Source: Streptomyces sp. NBC_00306 (GTDB lineage: Bacteria; Actinomycetota; Actinomycetes; Streptomycetales; Streptomycetaceae). From it: a stretch of 64,000 bases of DNA. The DNA lies in NCBI RefSeq assembly GCF_036169555.1, contig NZ_CP108032.1, positions 6,262,001 to 6,326,000 on the forward strand, read 5' to 3'. The position numbers and the translations under genes are program-made. The number at the start of each line of letters is the position of its first letter. Position 1 is the first letter of the stretch. Shown here in pieces: positions 10,501 to 20,238 of the stretch. The notes under the pieces are model-generated. The model was not told the origin of the DNA, did no database searches, and saw nothing but the letters and a program-made list of their open reading frames with translations.

Positions 10501-10652
10501 TTCCGTATGCCGAGAAGGACGAGGCGAAGCGGTTGCTCGGCGCGCGGTGGGACGGCCAACGGCGTCAGTGGTACGTGGACACGGACCGTGTCAGTCGCGA
10601 ACAGGCGTCGAGGTGGCTGCCGAATCGTCTTGACGGCGATGGCGATTCCTGA
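7581..10652 (+). CDS. SF1 helicase (COG1112-like) fused to PLD nuclease and DUF5710; MkoC-like defence protein
   Basis: About 1023 residues from GTG 7581. The frame opens at GTG 7500, but the first 27 residues there are Arg-rich and featureless; TTG 7602 behind a G-rich stretch is another option. The SF1 core has Walker A GPPGTGKT near 199, APTNVAVDQ, a long coiled-coil insertion encoded around 8450-8930, VVVVDEAG near 483, GDFRQLP, DTVHRFQGSQ and NVALSRAQDHL near 736. The C-terminal part holds one PLD motif, HEKVLILD near 895, followed by HGSLN, then a DUF5710 module (YAEKDEAKRLLGARWD). Helicase plus PLD in one chain is, as I recall it, the architecture of Mokosh type II MkoC. It should unwind and cut nucleic acid. 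It is transcribed divergently from the kinase-helicase and SNF2 genes. Confidence 0.85.
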   Translation: MGLRGAGLNEAAGLPYPVKELLTAARLEVAAELRSDGKDGGKVSLSAGRRVSTADGKHEYLFDCKRWLDALDGKAALVRMSRSTGEWTPAAVSRMPEGKVRVVTGADLGATPSHVQIREDDAATWRVLVERLETVGQPNHPVQTDHAAWALGQGDPRPGKGAGTTAQWVANWASLKLNPRQRQAVAQALDCDVLFLWGPPGTGKTDVVGHIVEGCYRQGHSVLFLAPTNVAVDQALERICELLSNEDGFDGGLVQRAGTIAGASLRDRYGDHVDAERIGGRLSAHLDESLVQLGTSLRHTQEGIAVHDRVDGLGTDLAAARRVQNDAGTRRMNHLQAQNGARSVIAAQEELIRKTGAPSGIFAGRKQAQLDKAQAALHQARIDVQQASTGLAAADRDLRRAAAEADRLDKAITVEQPRLVGLPARAALLSQAEHIQQQIGELEAQRRKIKETVRSKCRVLGATVAMGVQVRKLLDRVDVVVVDEAGMVNLPAAWYAAGLAGKRIVFAGDFRQLPAVTKADGDRKASDAEREHARQWTARDVFSSAGVVSAGGSVLPDARLVALETQYRMRRAICDLVNTVAYPDAPLKTGRDDDSRIPFNALVDAPLILVDTSRQRIRGRDHQTNTVHEAAVHELVRGLQYEGVLPGRKWDDVPVGERATDRLAVIAPYRKQVQALKSSLGWRFGEQFEGLVDTVHRFQGSQRPIVILDTTAGAGTQPGYFFQGTGLSSNTCRLLNVALSRAQDHLIVIADVEHLRQHLSATSEARRMLDHLEAHAQCISVDQLIPVREAAQLASLTEEELSRPAFFPADEVPRAVSWDIGRAMRSIEVYCPFLDPRPVRAWSTQLAKRVADGVTVTVRTRPPEEQSSDAAVERVRGLVQELRAAGCQVEFRDRMHEKVLILDASVLWHGSLNLLANSGPTDLMMRLTDPAACQRVGHVIERARKERAAWNPRASSPSDGPAATRGGTRLYLNVPYAEKDEAKRLLGARWDGQRRQWYVDTDRVSREQASRWLPNRLDGDGDS

Positions 10653-10868
10653 GGGCGCATTCCTTCTGCTGATCCGGGTGAGATGCATGTCATGAAGGTG
10701 TGCAGACGGCTGCTGGCAGCCCTTGTCGGTACTCATCGATCAAGGCCACCGTGCTACCGGGTCCCGGCCCAATGTCCCAGAGAAGTCCCAGAGACGTCGC
10801 CGCACCCCTTCCAGCCCTGCATCGGCGCAGGGCAGGGAGGGTGCGACGGGCCTTACTTCGCGGCGGGC

Positions 10869-12398
10869 TCAGATGTCCCGGAAGATCTCGATCTGCGCCC
10901 CCACCGAGTTCAGCCGCTCCGCCAGCTCCTCGTAACCCCGGTTGATCACATACACGTTGCGCAGAACCGACGTTCCTTCCGCCGCCATCATCGCCAGCAG
11001 CACCACCACCGCCGGGCGCAGGGCCGGCGGGCACATCATCTCCGCCGCGCGCCAGCGGGTCGGGCCCTCGACCAGGACGCGGTGGGGGTCCAGGAGCTGG
11101 AGGCGGCCGCCGAGGCGGTTGAGGTCGGTCAGGTAGATCGCCCGGTTGTCGTAGACCCAGTCGTGGATCAGCGTCTTGCCCTGAGCCACCGCCGCGATCG
11201 CCGCGAAGAACGGGACGTTGTCGATGTTCAGGCCCGGGAACGGCATCGGGTGGATCTTGTCGATCGGCGCCTCCAGCTTCGAGGGACGCACCGTCAGGTC
11301 CACCAGCCGGGTGCGGCCGTTGTCCGCCGCGTACTCCGCCGTGCGGTCGTGGTCCAGGCCCATCTCCTCCAGCACCGCGAGCTCGATCTCCAGGAACTCG
11401 ATCGGGACGCGCCGGATGGTGAGTTCGGACTCCGTGACGACGGCGGCGGCCAGCAGGCTCATCGCCTCGACCGGGTCCTCGGAGGGGGAGTAGTCGACGT
11501 CCACGTCGATGGTCGGGATGCCGTGCACGGTGAGCGTCGTGGTGCCGACGCCCTCCACCCGTACGCCGAGCGCCTCCAGGAAGAAGCACAGGTCCTGGAC
11601 CATGTAGTTGGAGGAGGCGTTGCGGATGACGGTCACACCGTCGTGCCGGGCCGCGGCCAGCAGCGCGTTCTCGGTCACCGTGTCGCCGCGCTCGGTCAGC
11701 ACGATCGGCCGGTCCGGCGTCGTCGCCCGCTCCACCTCCGCGTGGTACAGCCCTTCCGTCGCGGTGATGTCGAGACCGAAGCGGCGCAGCGCGATCATGT
11801 GCGGCTCGATCGTGCGGGTACCGAGGTCGCAGCCACCCGCGTACGGGAGCTTGAAGGCGTCCATCTTGTGCAGCAGCGGGCCCAGGAACATGATGATCGA
11901 CCGGGTCCGCCGGGCGGCCTCGGCGTCGATGGCGTCCATGTCGAGCTCGGCGGGCGGCACGATCTCCAGGTCCAGGCCCTCGTTGATCCAACGGGTGCGT
12001 ACACCGATGGAGTTGAGCACCTCCAGCAGGCGGAAGACCTCTTCGATGCGGGCCACGCGGCGCAGCACGGTGCGGCCCTTGTTGAGCAGGGAGCCGCACA
12101 GCAGCGCCACACAGGCGTTCTTGCTCGTCTTGACGTCGATGGCGCCGGAGAGCCGGCGTCCGCCGACCACCCGCAGATGCATGGGCCCGGCATAGCCGAG
12201 GGACACGATCTCGCTGTCGAGCGCCTCGCCGATGCGAGCGATCATCTCAAGGCTGATGTTCTGATTGCCGCGCTCGATGCGGTTCACAGCGCTCTGGCTG
12301 GTGCCGAGTGCCTCCGCGAGCTGTGTCTGTGTCCAGCCCCGGTGCTGCCGGGCGTCACGGATGAGCTTGCCGATGCGTACGAGGTAGTCGTCTGCCAT
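10869..12398 (-). CDS. murA2: HTH-fused UDP-GlcNAc 1-carboxyvinyltransferase (MurA) paralogue
   Basis: 509 residues. Residues 1-65 are an Xre/Cro-type helix-turn-helix (GWTQTQLAEALGTSQSAVNR). From about 75 onward it is an EPSP-synthase/MurA fold: TSKNACV matches the MurA Lys-Asn pair and GGCDLGTR carries the position of the catalytic cysteine that fosfomycin alkylates. The region that normally holds the general acid (GFPTD-type loop) reads FPGLNIDN, so the usual Asp is displaced. The family reaction is transfer of enolpyruvate from PEP to UDP-GlcNAc, the first peptidoglycan step. Streptomycetes carry a second MurA, so this one may be specialised or regulatory. A palindrome immediately upstream fits autoregulation by the HTH. 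Corresponds by context to SCO5998. Confidence 0.87.
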   Translation of the reverse strand: MADDYLVRIGKLIRDARQHRGWTQTQLAEALGTSQSAVNRIERGNQNISLEMIARIGEALDSEIVSLGYAGPMHLRVVGGRRLSGAIDVKTSKNACVALLCGSLLNKGRTVLRRVARIEEVFRLLEVLNSIGVRTRWINEGLDLEIVPPAELDMDAIDAEAARRTRSIIMFLGPLLHKMDAFKLPYAGGCDLGTRTIEPHMIALRRFGLDITATEGLYHAEVERATTPDRPIVLTERGDTVTENALLAAARHDGVTVIRNASSNYMVQDLCFFLEALGVRVEGVGTTTLTVHGIPTIDVDVDYSPSEDPVEAMSLLAAAVVTESELTIRRVPIEFLEIELAVLEEMGLDHDRTAEYAADNGRTRLVDLTVRPSKLEAPIDKIHPMPFPGLNIDNVPFFAAIAAVAQGKTLIHDWVYDNRAIYLTDLNRLGGRLQLLDPHRVLVEGPTRWRAAEMMCPPALRPAVVVLLAMMAAEGTSVLRNVYVINRGYEELAERLNSVGAQIEIFRDI

Positions 12399-12409
12399 GG
12401 GGGCACGCT

Positions 12410-12425
12410 ATCTCAGATATGAGAT
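12410..12425. promoter_or_regulatory. Inverted repeat just upstream of the HTH-MurA start
   Basis: ATCTCA, 4 bp, TGAGAT; both arms match perfectly. It begins 11 bp upstream of the ATG at 12398, where a repressor would cover the translation or transcription start. The neighbouring gene encodes an Xre-type HTH, making autoregulation the simplest reading. Confidence 0.45.
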
Positions 12426-12930
12426 GCGATCGCGCAAAGGGGCCTGTCGGAGTGACGAATCGTTAGCAAACGGGTGATGTTGCCCATCCGGGGACAGTTC
12501 GGGGCGTCGAGAGGTTCGGTCGCCGAGCGTGTCCCGGGCTGCCGTTCCGTTCGGCCGTGGCCGCCGTGGTCGGGTCGGCCGGTCGTGAAGGCGCCGGGCG
12601 AGGTCGGTGCACGGCGCCGGCGGCGCAACCCGCGGCGCGCTCGCCGGGCGTCGCCGGCCCAGTTCGCGGTCGCCGCCTTCACTCCGGGGTGCGCTGACGC
12701 GTGGTCGCGCGCGGCGCCGGGTGCCGTGCAGCGGCCGGCCCGCGACTGCCCGCTCGCCGCGGCCCGCTCTCCGCGGCCTGCTCTCCGCGGGCGCGCGCAG
12801 CCCATACGTGCCGCCCCGCCCGGGGCGCTCTCCGCGCATCCCCGTCGGCAGAAATGACCCGGTTCGCCCGCCGATATCCGTCCGGGGCATGAGGTCCGTC
12901 ACCTGAGTCCAGGCATGACCGATCCGCGGT
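12426..12930. other. Long non-coding GC-rich intergenic region
   Basis: About 500 bp between HTH-MurA (minus) and the acnA promoter. Overlapping frames on both strands are Arg/Pro/Ala-rich and lack ribosome-binding sites, so none was called. The sequence gctctccgcgg recurs around 12765-12790. I see no RNA gene or other element with confidence. Confidence 0.4.
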
Positions 12931-12943
12931 CATGTACTAGAGT
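12915..12943 (+). promoter_or_regulatory. Candidate acnA promoter
   Basis: ATGACC at 12915-12920 and TAGAGT at 12938-12943 are separated by 17 bp, fitting a vegetative-type promoter. Transcription would start inside the palindrome that follows, which suits repression by occlusion. Prediction only. Confidence 0.35.
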
Positions 12944-12961
12944 TATCTCGACATCGAGATA
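12944..12961. promoter_or_regulatory. 18-bp perfect palindrome in acnA promoter (candidate TamR-type operator)
   Basis: TATCTCGA, CA, TCGAGATA. It lies about 128 bp upstream of the acnA start and directly after a TAGAGT -10-like hexamer. To my knowledge the MarR-family regulator TamR binds promoters of citrate-cycle genes including aconitase in S. coelicolor; I cannot confirm that this is its exact site. The perfect symmetry strongly supports binding by a dimeric regulator. Confidence 0.6.
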
Positions 12962-13002
12962 TCTGCCGAAGGCGTACCGCAGCCGCCACCGGTAAGGGTT
13001 AC

Positions 13003-13021
13003 CTAACTAAGCCTTACCTTA
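13003..13021. promoter_or_regulatory. Iron-box-like element upstream of acnA
   Basis: CTAACTAAGCCTTACCTTA matches 13 of 19 positions of the DtxR/DmdR iron box TTAGGTTAGSCTAACCTAA. Aconitase needs a 4Fe-4S cluster, so direct iron control by a DmdR-type repressor is plausible. It lies about 70 bp upstream of the start codon and downstream of the predicted promoter. Confidence 0.45.
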
Positions 13022-13088
13022 GCGGATCGGCGAGGAGCCGTGGCGGCAGCATGGACGTAGTACGCGCACATTGATGAAGGAGACTGTC

Positions 13089-15803
<2,715 letters not shown>

Positions 15804-15817
15804 GTACGGCAGTACGA

Positions 15818-15856
15818 CGGAAGGGCCGCACCCCCGGTGGGGGTGCGGCCCTTCCG
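15818..15856. terminator. Bidirectional terminator between acnA and the GH92 gene
   Basis: An 18-bp perfect stem with a 3-nt loop (GGT) in the 89-bp gap between two convergent genes. It has no U-tract, as is common in Streptomyces, and can serve both strands. Confidence 0.85.
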
Positions 15857-15892
15857 CCTGTCCGGGGCGGTTCCCGGATCGGGAGAGCGGGA

Positions 15893-18800
15893 TCAGGAGA
15901 TCAGCTCGATCTCCGCCAGCGTCGGTGTCCCCACCGCCACCAGCCGGTACGTGGTGTACGTACCGGGCCGCGCGACGGTGAAGGCCCGGGTCTGCTTGTC
16001 CCAGGTGAACTTCTGGCCGGACCGCTGGTCGAGATCCTTCCAGCGCTCCCCGTCGTTCGAACCCTGGAGCACCCACCCGGTCGGCGCCTTGGCGCGGGCC
16101 GAGGAGGTCAGGGTGTACTGGAGCGCCCGCGTCTTCGACGCCACCGGCAGCTCCACCGTGCCGAGCGTCGTCTCCGTCGCCGACGAGTTGTCGAACAGCG
16201 GACCCGAACCCTCGATCACGTCGTGCCGCGGCTTCGGCGCCTGGTCGTCCTGGGTGATGGAGACCGGGGCCGCCTTCTTCCCGCTGCCCCAGGCGGACGG
16301 CTTCGGCCCCATCGCGAACTCCAGGGTGCCGCCGCGGGCGATCAGTTCGTGCGGCAGGGCAGTGGAGTTCCAGGACTTGCCGTTCACCTTCAGGCCCTGG
16401 ACGTAGATGTTCTTCGCGCTGTTCTTGGGCGCCTTGACGACCAGCTTGCGGCCGTTGTCCATCCGGACCGTCACCTTGGTGAACAGCGGCGAGCCGATCG
16501 CGTACTCACCACTGCCCATCACCAGCGGGTAGAAGCCGAGCGAGGAGAACAGGTACCAGGCCGACTGCTCGCCGTTGTCCTCGTCGCCGTGGTAGCCCTG
16601 CCCGATCTCGCTGCCGGTGTAGAGGCGGGAGAGCACCTCGCGCACCTTCTCCTGCGTCTTCCAGGGCTGCGAGGCCGCGTTGTACATGTAGGTGACGTGG
16701 TGGGCGACCTGGTTGGAGTGGCCGTACATGCCCATCCGTACGTCACGCGCCTCGGTCATCTCGTGGATGACGCTGCCGTACGAACCGACGAACTCGGGGG
16801 AGGCCGTCTCCGGGGTCGAGAAGTAGGTGTCGAGCTTCTTGCCGAGCCCGGAACGTCCGCCGTAGAGGTTCGCCAGGCCCCGGCTGTCCTGCGGAGCGGT
16901 GAAGGCGTAGCCCCAGCCGTTGGTCTCCGTGTAGTCGTAGCCCCACACCCGCGGGTCGTACGAGGCGCTCGGCACCCGCCAGTCGCCCTTGAGATCGCGG
17001 CCCTGGAAGAAGCCGGCCTCGGAGTCGAAGAGCGAGACGTAGTTGCGCGCCCGGTTGAGGAAGTACTCCGACTCCTCCTTGTACCGCGGGTTCTTGGTCT
17101 TCTGGTAGAGCGCCTTGCCCATCGAGGCGATGCCGTAGTCGTTCAGGTAGCCCTCCAGCGACCAGGACAGGCCCTCATGGGTCGAGGTGGAGGCGTAGCC
17201 GAGGAACGGCGAGGTCTCCATGCCCTTGCGGCCGACGCCCGAGGACGGCGGGACGACCGACGCGTTCTTCAGCGCCGCCTCGTACGCCGCCTCGGCGTCG
17301 AAGTCCACGCCCTTGACGTACGCGTCCGCGAAGGCGACATCGGAGCTGGTGCCGGTCATCAGGTCCGCGTAGCCCGGTGAGGACCAGCGGGAGATCCAGC
17401 CGCCGTCCTTGTACTGCTGGACGAAGCCGTCCACCAGCTCGCCCGCCTTCTTCGGAGTGAGGAAGGAGTACGCGGGCCAGGTGGTGCGGTAGGTGTCCCA
17501 GAAACCGTTGTTGACGTAGACCTCACCGTCGACGATCTTCGCGCCGGTGTGGGTGGGGGTGTCCGGGCCGGTCATCGGCGAGAACGGGCTCGCGTACTGC
17601 TGCTTGGGCCGCGACTTCGTGCCGGTGTTCTCGAACCCGGAGTTCGGGTAGAGGTACAGCCGGTACAGGCTGGAGTAGAGCGTGGTCAGCTGGTCGCGGT
17701 TGGCGCCCTCCACCTCGATCCGGCCGAGCACCTCGTCCCATGCGTCCTGCGCCTTGTCCTTGACCCGGTCGAAGCGGCTGCTCGCCGGGAGTTCGTCGGC
17801 CAGGTTCTTCTTCGCCTGGTCGACGCTGATGAGCGAGGTGGCCAGGCGCAGTGTGACGCTCCGGTCCTTGCCGGCGTCGAACCGGAAGTGACCGCTGACG
17901 CCGGTGGCGCCCGAGTCGGTGACCGGGGCGTCGAAGACGCCGTGGACGAAGAGCCGGGTGGCGCCCGTCGACAGGCCGCTCTTCACGTCCGAGTAGCCGC
18001 TGAAGGAACGGGTGGCCGCATCGAGGGTCAGGCCGCCCTCCTTCGTCACGTTGTCGAAGAGGATGCTCGCGTCGTCACCGGGATAGGTGAACCGCATCAT
18101 CGCCGCGTGGTCGGTCGGGGTCATCTCGGCCTTGAGGCCGTTCTCGAACGTGACGCCGTAGTAGTGCGGACGCGCGGTCTCGTTCTCGTGCCTGAAGGGC
18201 AGCGCCCGCTTGTCACGGTCGGTGTCCGGGGTGCCGGCGAGCGCCGACGGCATCACCTGGAACGTCTGCCGGTCACCCATCCAGGGGCTGGGCTCGTGGC
18301 TGGCGGCGAACGCCTCCACGGCGGGCAGATTGTCCGCGTTGTTCCCGCGGGAGTACTCGTACAGCCAGCTCTTGGACTCGGCGTTGGTGACCGGGGTCCA
18401 GAAGTTGAAGCCGTGCGGCACGGCGGTCGCGGGGAACGTGTTGCCGCGTGAGAAGGAGCCGCTGGAGTTGGTGCCGCGCGTGGTCGAGGCGTAGTCCGAC
18501 AGGTGCGCCAGGCGCTTCTCCGGGGCCTTCGGCGCGAGCGTGATGTCGTCGACCCAGCCCTGGAACTTCGCCGGGCCCTTGGGGGAGTCGTACGCCACCA
18601 GCACGCGGTCGACGGTCTTGCCGGACGCCACCGAGCCGATCCGGGAGGCCACGTGGTTCCACTGGTTGACGTACAGCCGCTTGGCGGCCCCCTGGCCCTG
18701 CGGGGTCAGCAGCCCGCCGTGCGCGTCCACGGCCCGCAGATCGCTCAGATAGGTGCCGTCGGTGAAGGCGAGGTCCACCGACACGTTCGTGGCCGGGTAG

Positions 18801-19732
18801 TTCAGATCCGTCTCCGGGAGGGAGGGGAAGATCCGGTACGAGAGCTCGGTGTCGCGGCCGACGGCCGTGTTGACGTCGAAGACCTTGTTGTACGAGTAGG
18901 CCCGTCCGTCCGCCTTGTGGTTGCCGGCGTAACGCAGGGCACGCTTTCCGGTGAATCCGGCGTTCGACTTGGCGGTGGGGGAGCCGGCCGGCCCGCGGTC
19001 GACGAGGCTGCGCATCTCGTCCGGCGTCGGGGCGCTGGTGTCACCGTTGGAGAACTGGACGTCGGCCAACTGGGTGGCGTCCGAGGCACCGTTGTTCTTG
19101 GTGATCTCCAGCCGGTAGTGCGCGTAGGCCGTCACCTCGGACGCGGCGCCGATGTCGTACGTCCTGGTCTGGAAGCGCTTCTCGAAGCTCTGGCCCTCGC
19201 GGGTGTCCAGGACCTTCCAGTCCTTGCCGTCGGCGGAGCCCTTGAGGGTCCAGTCCTTCGGGTCCCGTTCGGCGTGGTCGTTCGCGGACGTCATGGCGTA
19301 CGTGACGACCTTGACCGGCTCGTCGGTGTCGAACTCGATCCAGGCGGTGGGCTCGAATCCCAGCCATTTGGTGCCCGGCTGAAGGTCGACCAGGTTCTCC
19401 TTGGTTTCTCCCGCGCCGGTGTTCTCGCCGCTCGCGCGGAGCTCTATCACCTTGTCGGTGATATTGCCCGGTATTCCGGTGGAGAAGCCGCCGTCGACAC
19501 CGGATGACCGCTTCTTTCCGTCCGGGCCGACTTCTACGGTATTGCGCCAGTCGGGCTGGCGTTCGTCCTCCTCGAAGGAGGTCGTGAATTCCCGGTCTGC
19601 CGCGGCGGATGGAGCCGCCGGCGCGGGCTGGGCGACGGCGGCCGACTGGCCCGTCACCACGAGCAGGGAAGCGGCAGCCACCAGGGCTGCCGCATTGAGT
19701 GGACTCTGCCGAAGTCTGGGTCTGGCCATCAC
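15893..19732 (-). CDS. Secreted GH92 family alpha-mannosidase with discoidin-like domains
   Basis: 1279 residues. An N-terminal signal peptide (hydrophobic stretch about 12-33, AVAQPAPA region) indicates secretion. Residues about 50-230 are F5/8 type C (discoidin)-like with a sugar-binding look. The GH92 body has WDTYRT, a TGTSSDVAFADAYVKG stretch, YLNDYGIA, and the catalytic region HGDEDNGEQSAWYLFS near residue 1054. A second discoidin-like segment closes the protein (about 1175-1279). GH92 enzymes are calcium-dependent exo-alpha-mannosidases that trim mannans or N-glycans. Start is GTG 19732 or ATG 19729 behind GGAGGA. A 12-bp palindrome about 30 bp upstream may be a LacI-type operator. It diverges from the chitobiose importer, fitting a polymer-degradation neighbourhood. 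Linkage specificity cannot be read from sequence. Confidence 0.92.
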   Translation of the reverse strand: MMARPRLRQSPLNAAALVAAASLLVVTGQSAAVAQPAPAAPSAAADREFTTSFEEDERQPDWRNTVEVGPDGKKRSSGVDGGFSTGIPGNITDKVIELRASGENTGAGETKENLVDLQPGTKWLGFEPTAWIEFDTDEPVKVVTYAMTSANDHAERDPKDWTLKGSADGKDWKVLDTREGQSFEKRFQTRTYDIGAASEVTAYAHYRLEITKNNGASDATQLADVQFSNGDTSAPTPDEMRSLVDRGPAGSPTAKSNAGFTGKRALRYAGNHKADGRAYSYNKVFDVNTAVGRDTELSYRIFPSLPETDLNYPATNVSVDLAFTDGTYLSDLRAVDAHGGLLTPQGQGAAKRLYVNQWNHVASRIGSVASGKTVDRVLVAYDSPKGPAKFQGWVDDITLAPKAPEKRLAHLSDYASTTRGTNSSGSFSRGNTFPATAVPHGFNFWTPVTNAESKSWLYEYSRGNNADNLPAVEAFAASHEPSPWMGDRQTFQVMPSALAGTPDTDRDKRALPFRHENETARPHYYGVTFENGLKAEMTPTDHAAMMRFTYPGDDASILFDNVTKEGGLTLDAATRSFSGYSDVKSGLSTGATRLFVHGVFDAPVTDSGATGVSGHFRFDAGKDRSVTLRLATSLISVDQAKKNLADELPASSRFDRVKDKAQDAWDEVLGRIEVEGANRDQLTTLYSSLYRLYLYPNSGFENTGTKSRPKQQYASPFSPMTGPDTPTHTGAKIVDGEVYVNNGFWDTYRTTWPAYSFLTPKKAGELVDGFVQQYKDGGWISRWSSPGYADLMTGTSSDVAFADAYVKGVDFDAEAAYEAALKNASVVPPSSGVGRKGMETSPFLGYASTSTHEGLSWSLEGYLNDYGIASMGKALYQKTKNPRYKEESEYFLNRARNYVSLFDSEAGFFQGRDLKGDWRVPSASYDPRVWGYDYTETNGWGYAFTAPQDSRGLANLYGGRSGLGKKLDTYFSTPETASPEFVGSYGSVIHEMTEARDVRMGMYGHSNQVAHHVTYMYNAASQPWKTQEKVREVLSRLYTGSEIGQGYHGDEDNGEQSAWYLFSSLGFYPLVMGSGEYAIGSPLFTKVTVRMDNGRKLVVKAPKNSAKNIYVQGLKVNGKSWNSTALPHELIARGGTLEFAMGPKPSAWGSGKKAAPVSITQDDQAPKPRHDVIEGSGPLFDNSSATETTLGTVELPVASKTRALQYTLTSSARAKAPTGWVLQGSNDGERWKDLDQRSGQKFTWDKQTRAFTVARPGTYTTYRLVAVGTPTLAEIELIS

Positions 19733-19761
19733 GGGCCTGTCCTCCAGGTGAAGCCGCGTCG

Positions 19762-19773
19762 GACAACGTTGTC
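19762..19773. promoter_or_regulatory. Palindrome upstream of the GH92 gene (LacI/ROK-type operator candidate)
   Basis: GACAACGTTGTC, a perfect 12-bp palindrome with a central CG, located 30 bp upstream of the GH92 start. Central-CG palindromes of this kind are typical LacI-family operators in front of Streptomyces glycosidase genes. The regulator is not encoded beside it. Confidence 0.5.
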
Positions 19774-20238
19774 AGCGCGATGCGCAGGCTCCAGTAGGGA
19801 GGCAAGTGCTACGCGGTGTCAAGGGTGTTGGCGATGTGGCGCGGCTGGATTCGACCGTTCCGCAACAAATGATGTGGTCATATGGGCGCGCACGGGGGCC
19901 AGGTATCCGTCGAGGTCTCAACTCGGGAAAGACTGCCCCCCAAAGTTGCTTTCGATCTTGCTCCGTTGACCTGAAGTGGACTATACCTGTCGGCGTCCGC
20001 CTACCTGTTTTATATGGCAGCGGGCCAGGGGGGACGGGGGAGGCGGACGGCCGAGCGTATCGACTACCGTCCCCACACGATCCGTTCCCGCTGCCAACCG
20101 TGCACGACCCCGAGCTTCACTGGTTTTCCCCCCGGGAGAACACAGCAACTGACCGCGGTGGCGGGGCCCTTCGCCTGTGGCGATATGGACGGGCGACCGG
20201 TACACCGCCTGAGTCCTGGAGAAGGCGAGGACTTGAGC
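19774..20238. other. Divergent intergenic region and long ngc leader
   Basis: About 465 bp between the GH92 operator and the ngcE start. Besides the DasR-like site at 19975-19990, it contains an AT-rich patch (20005-20016) that may mark a promoter, then a leader of about 220 bp. No coding frame with a ribosome-binding site is evident. Confidence 0.4.
19975..19990. promoter_or_regulatory. DasR-responsive element (dre)-like site upstream of ngcEFG
   Basis: AGTGGACTATACCTGT keeps the TGGNCTANACC core of the dre consensus (about ACTGGTCTAGACCACT). DasR is the GntR regulator of GlcNAc and chitin metabolism, and the downstream genes encode a chitobiose importer, so context and sequence agree. Confidence 0.5.

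Noticed and set aside
8241..10736. 831-residue minus-strand frame opposite the helicase-PLD gene
   Set aside because: Shadow of the real gene; no recognisable motifs.
1..10868. Mobile element boundaries around the defence locus
   Set aside because: No integrase, transposase, tRNA or direct repeat seen; the left side is beyond the window, so mobility cannot be judged.
12408..12902. Overlapping small frames between HTH-MurA and acnA
   Set aside because: Arg/Pro-rich in several frames at once, no ribosome-binding sites, no family similarity recognised.
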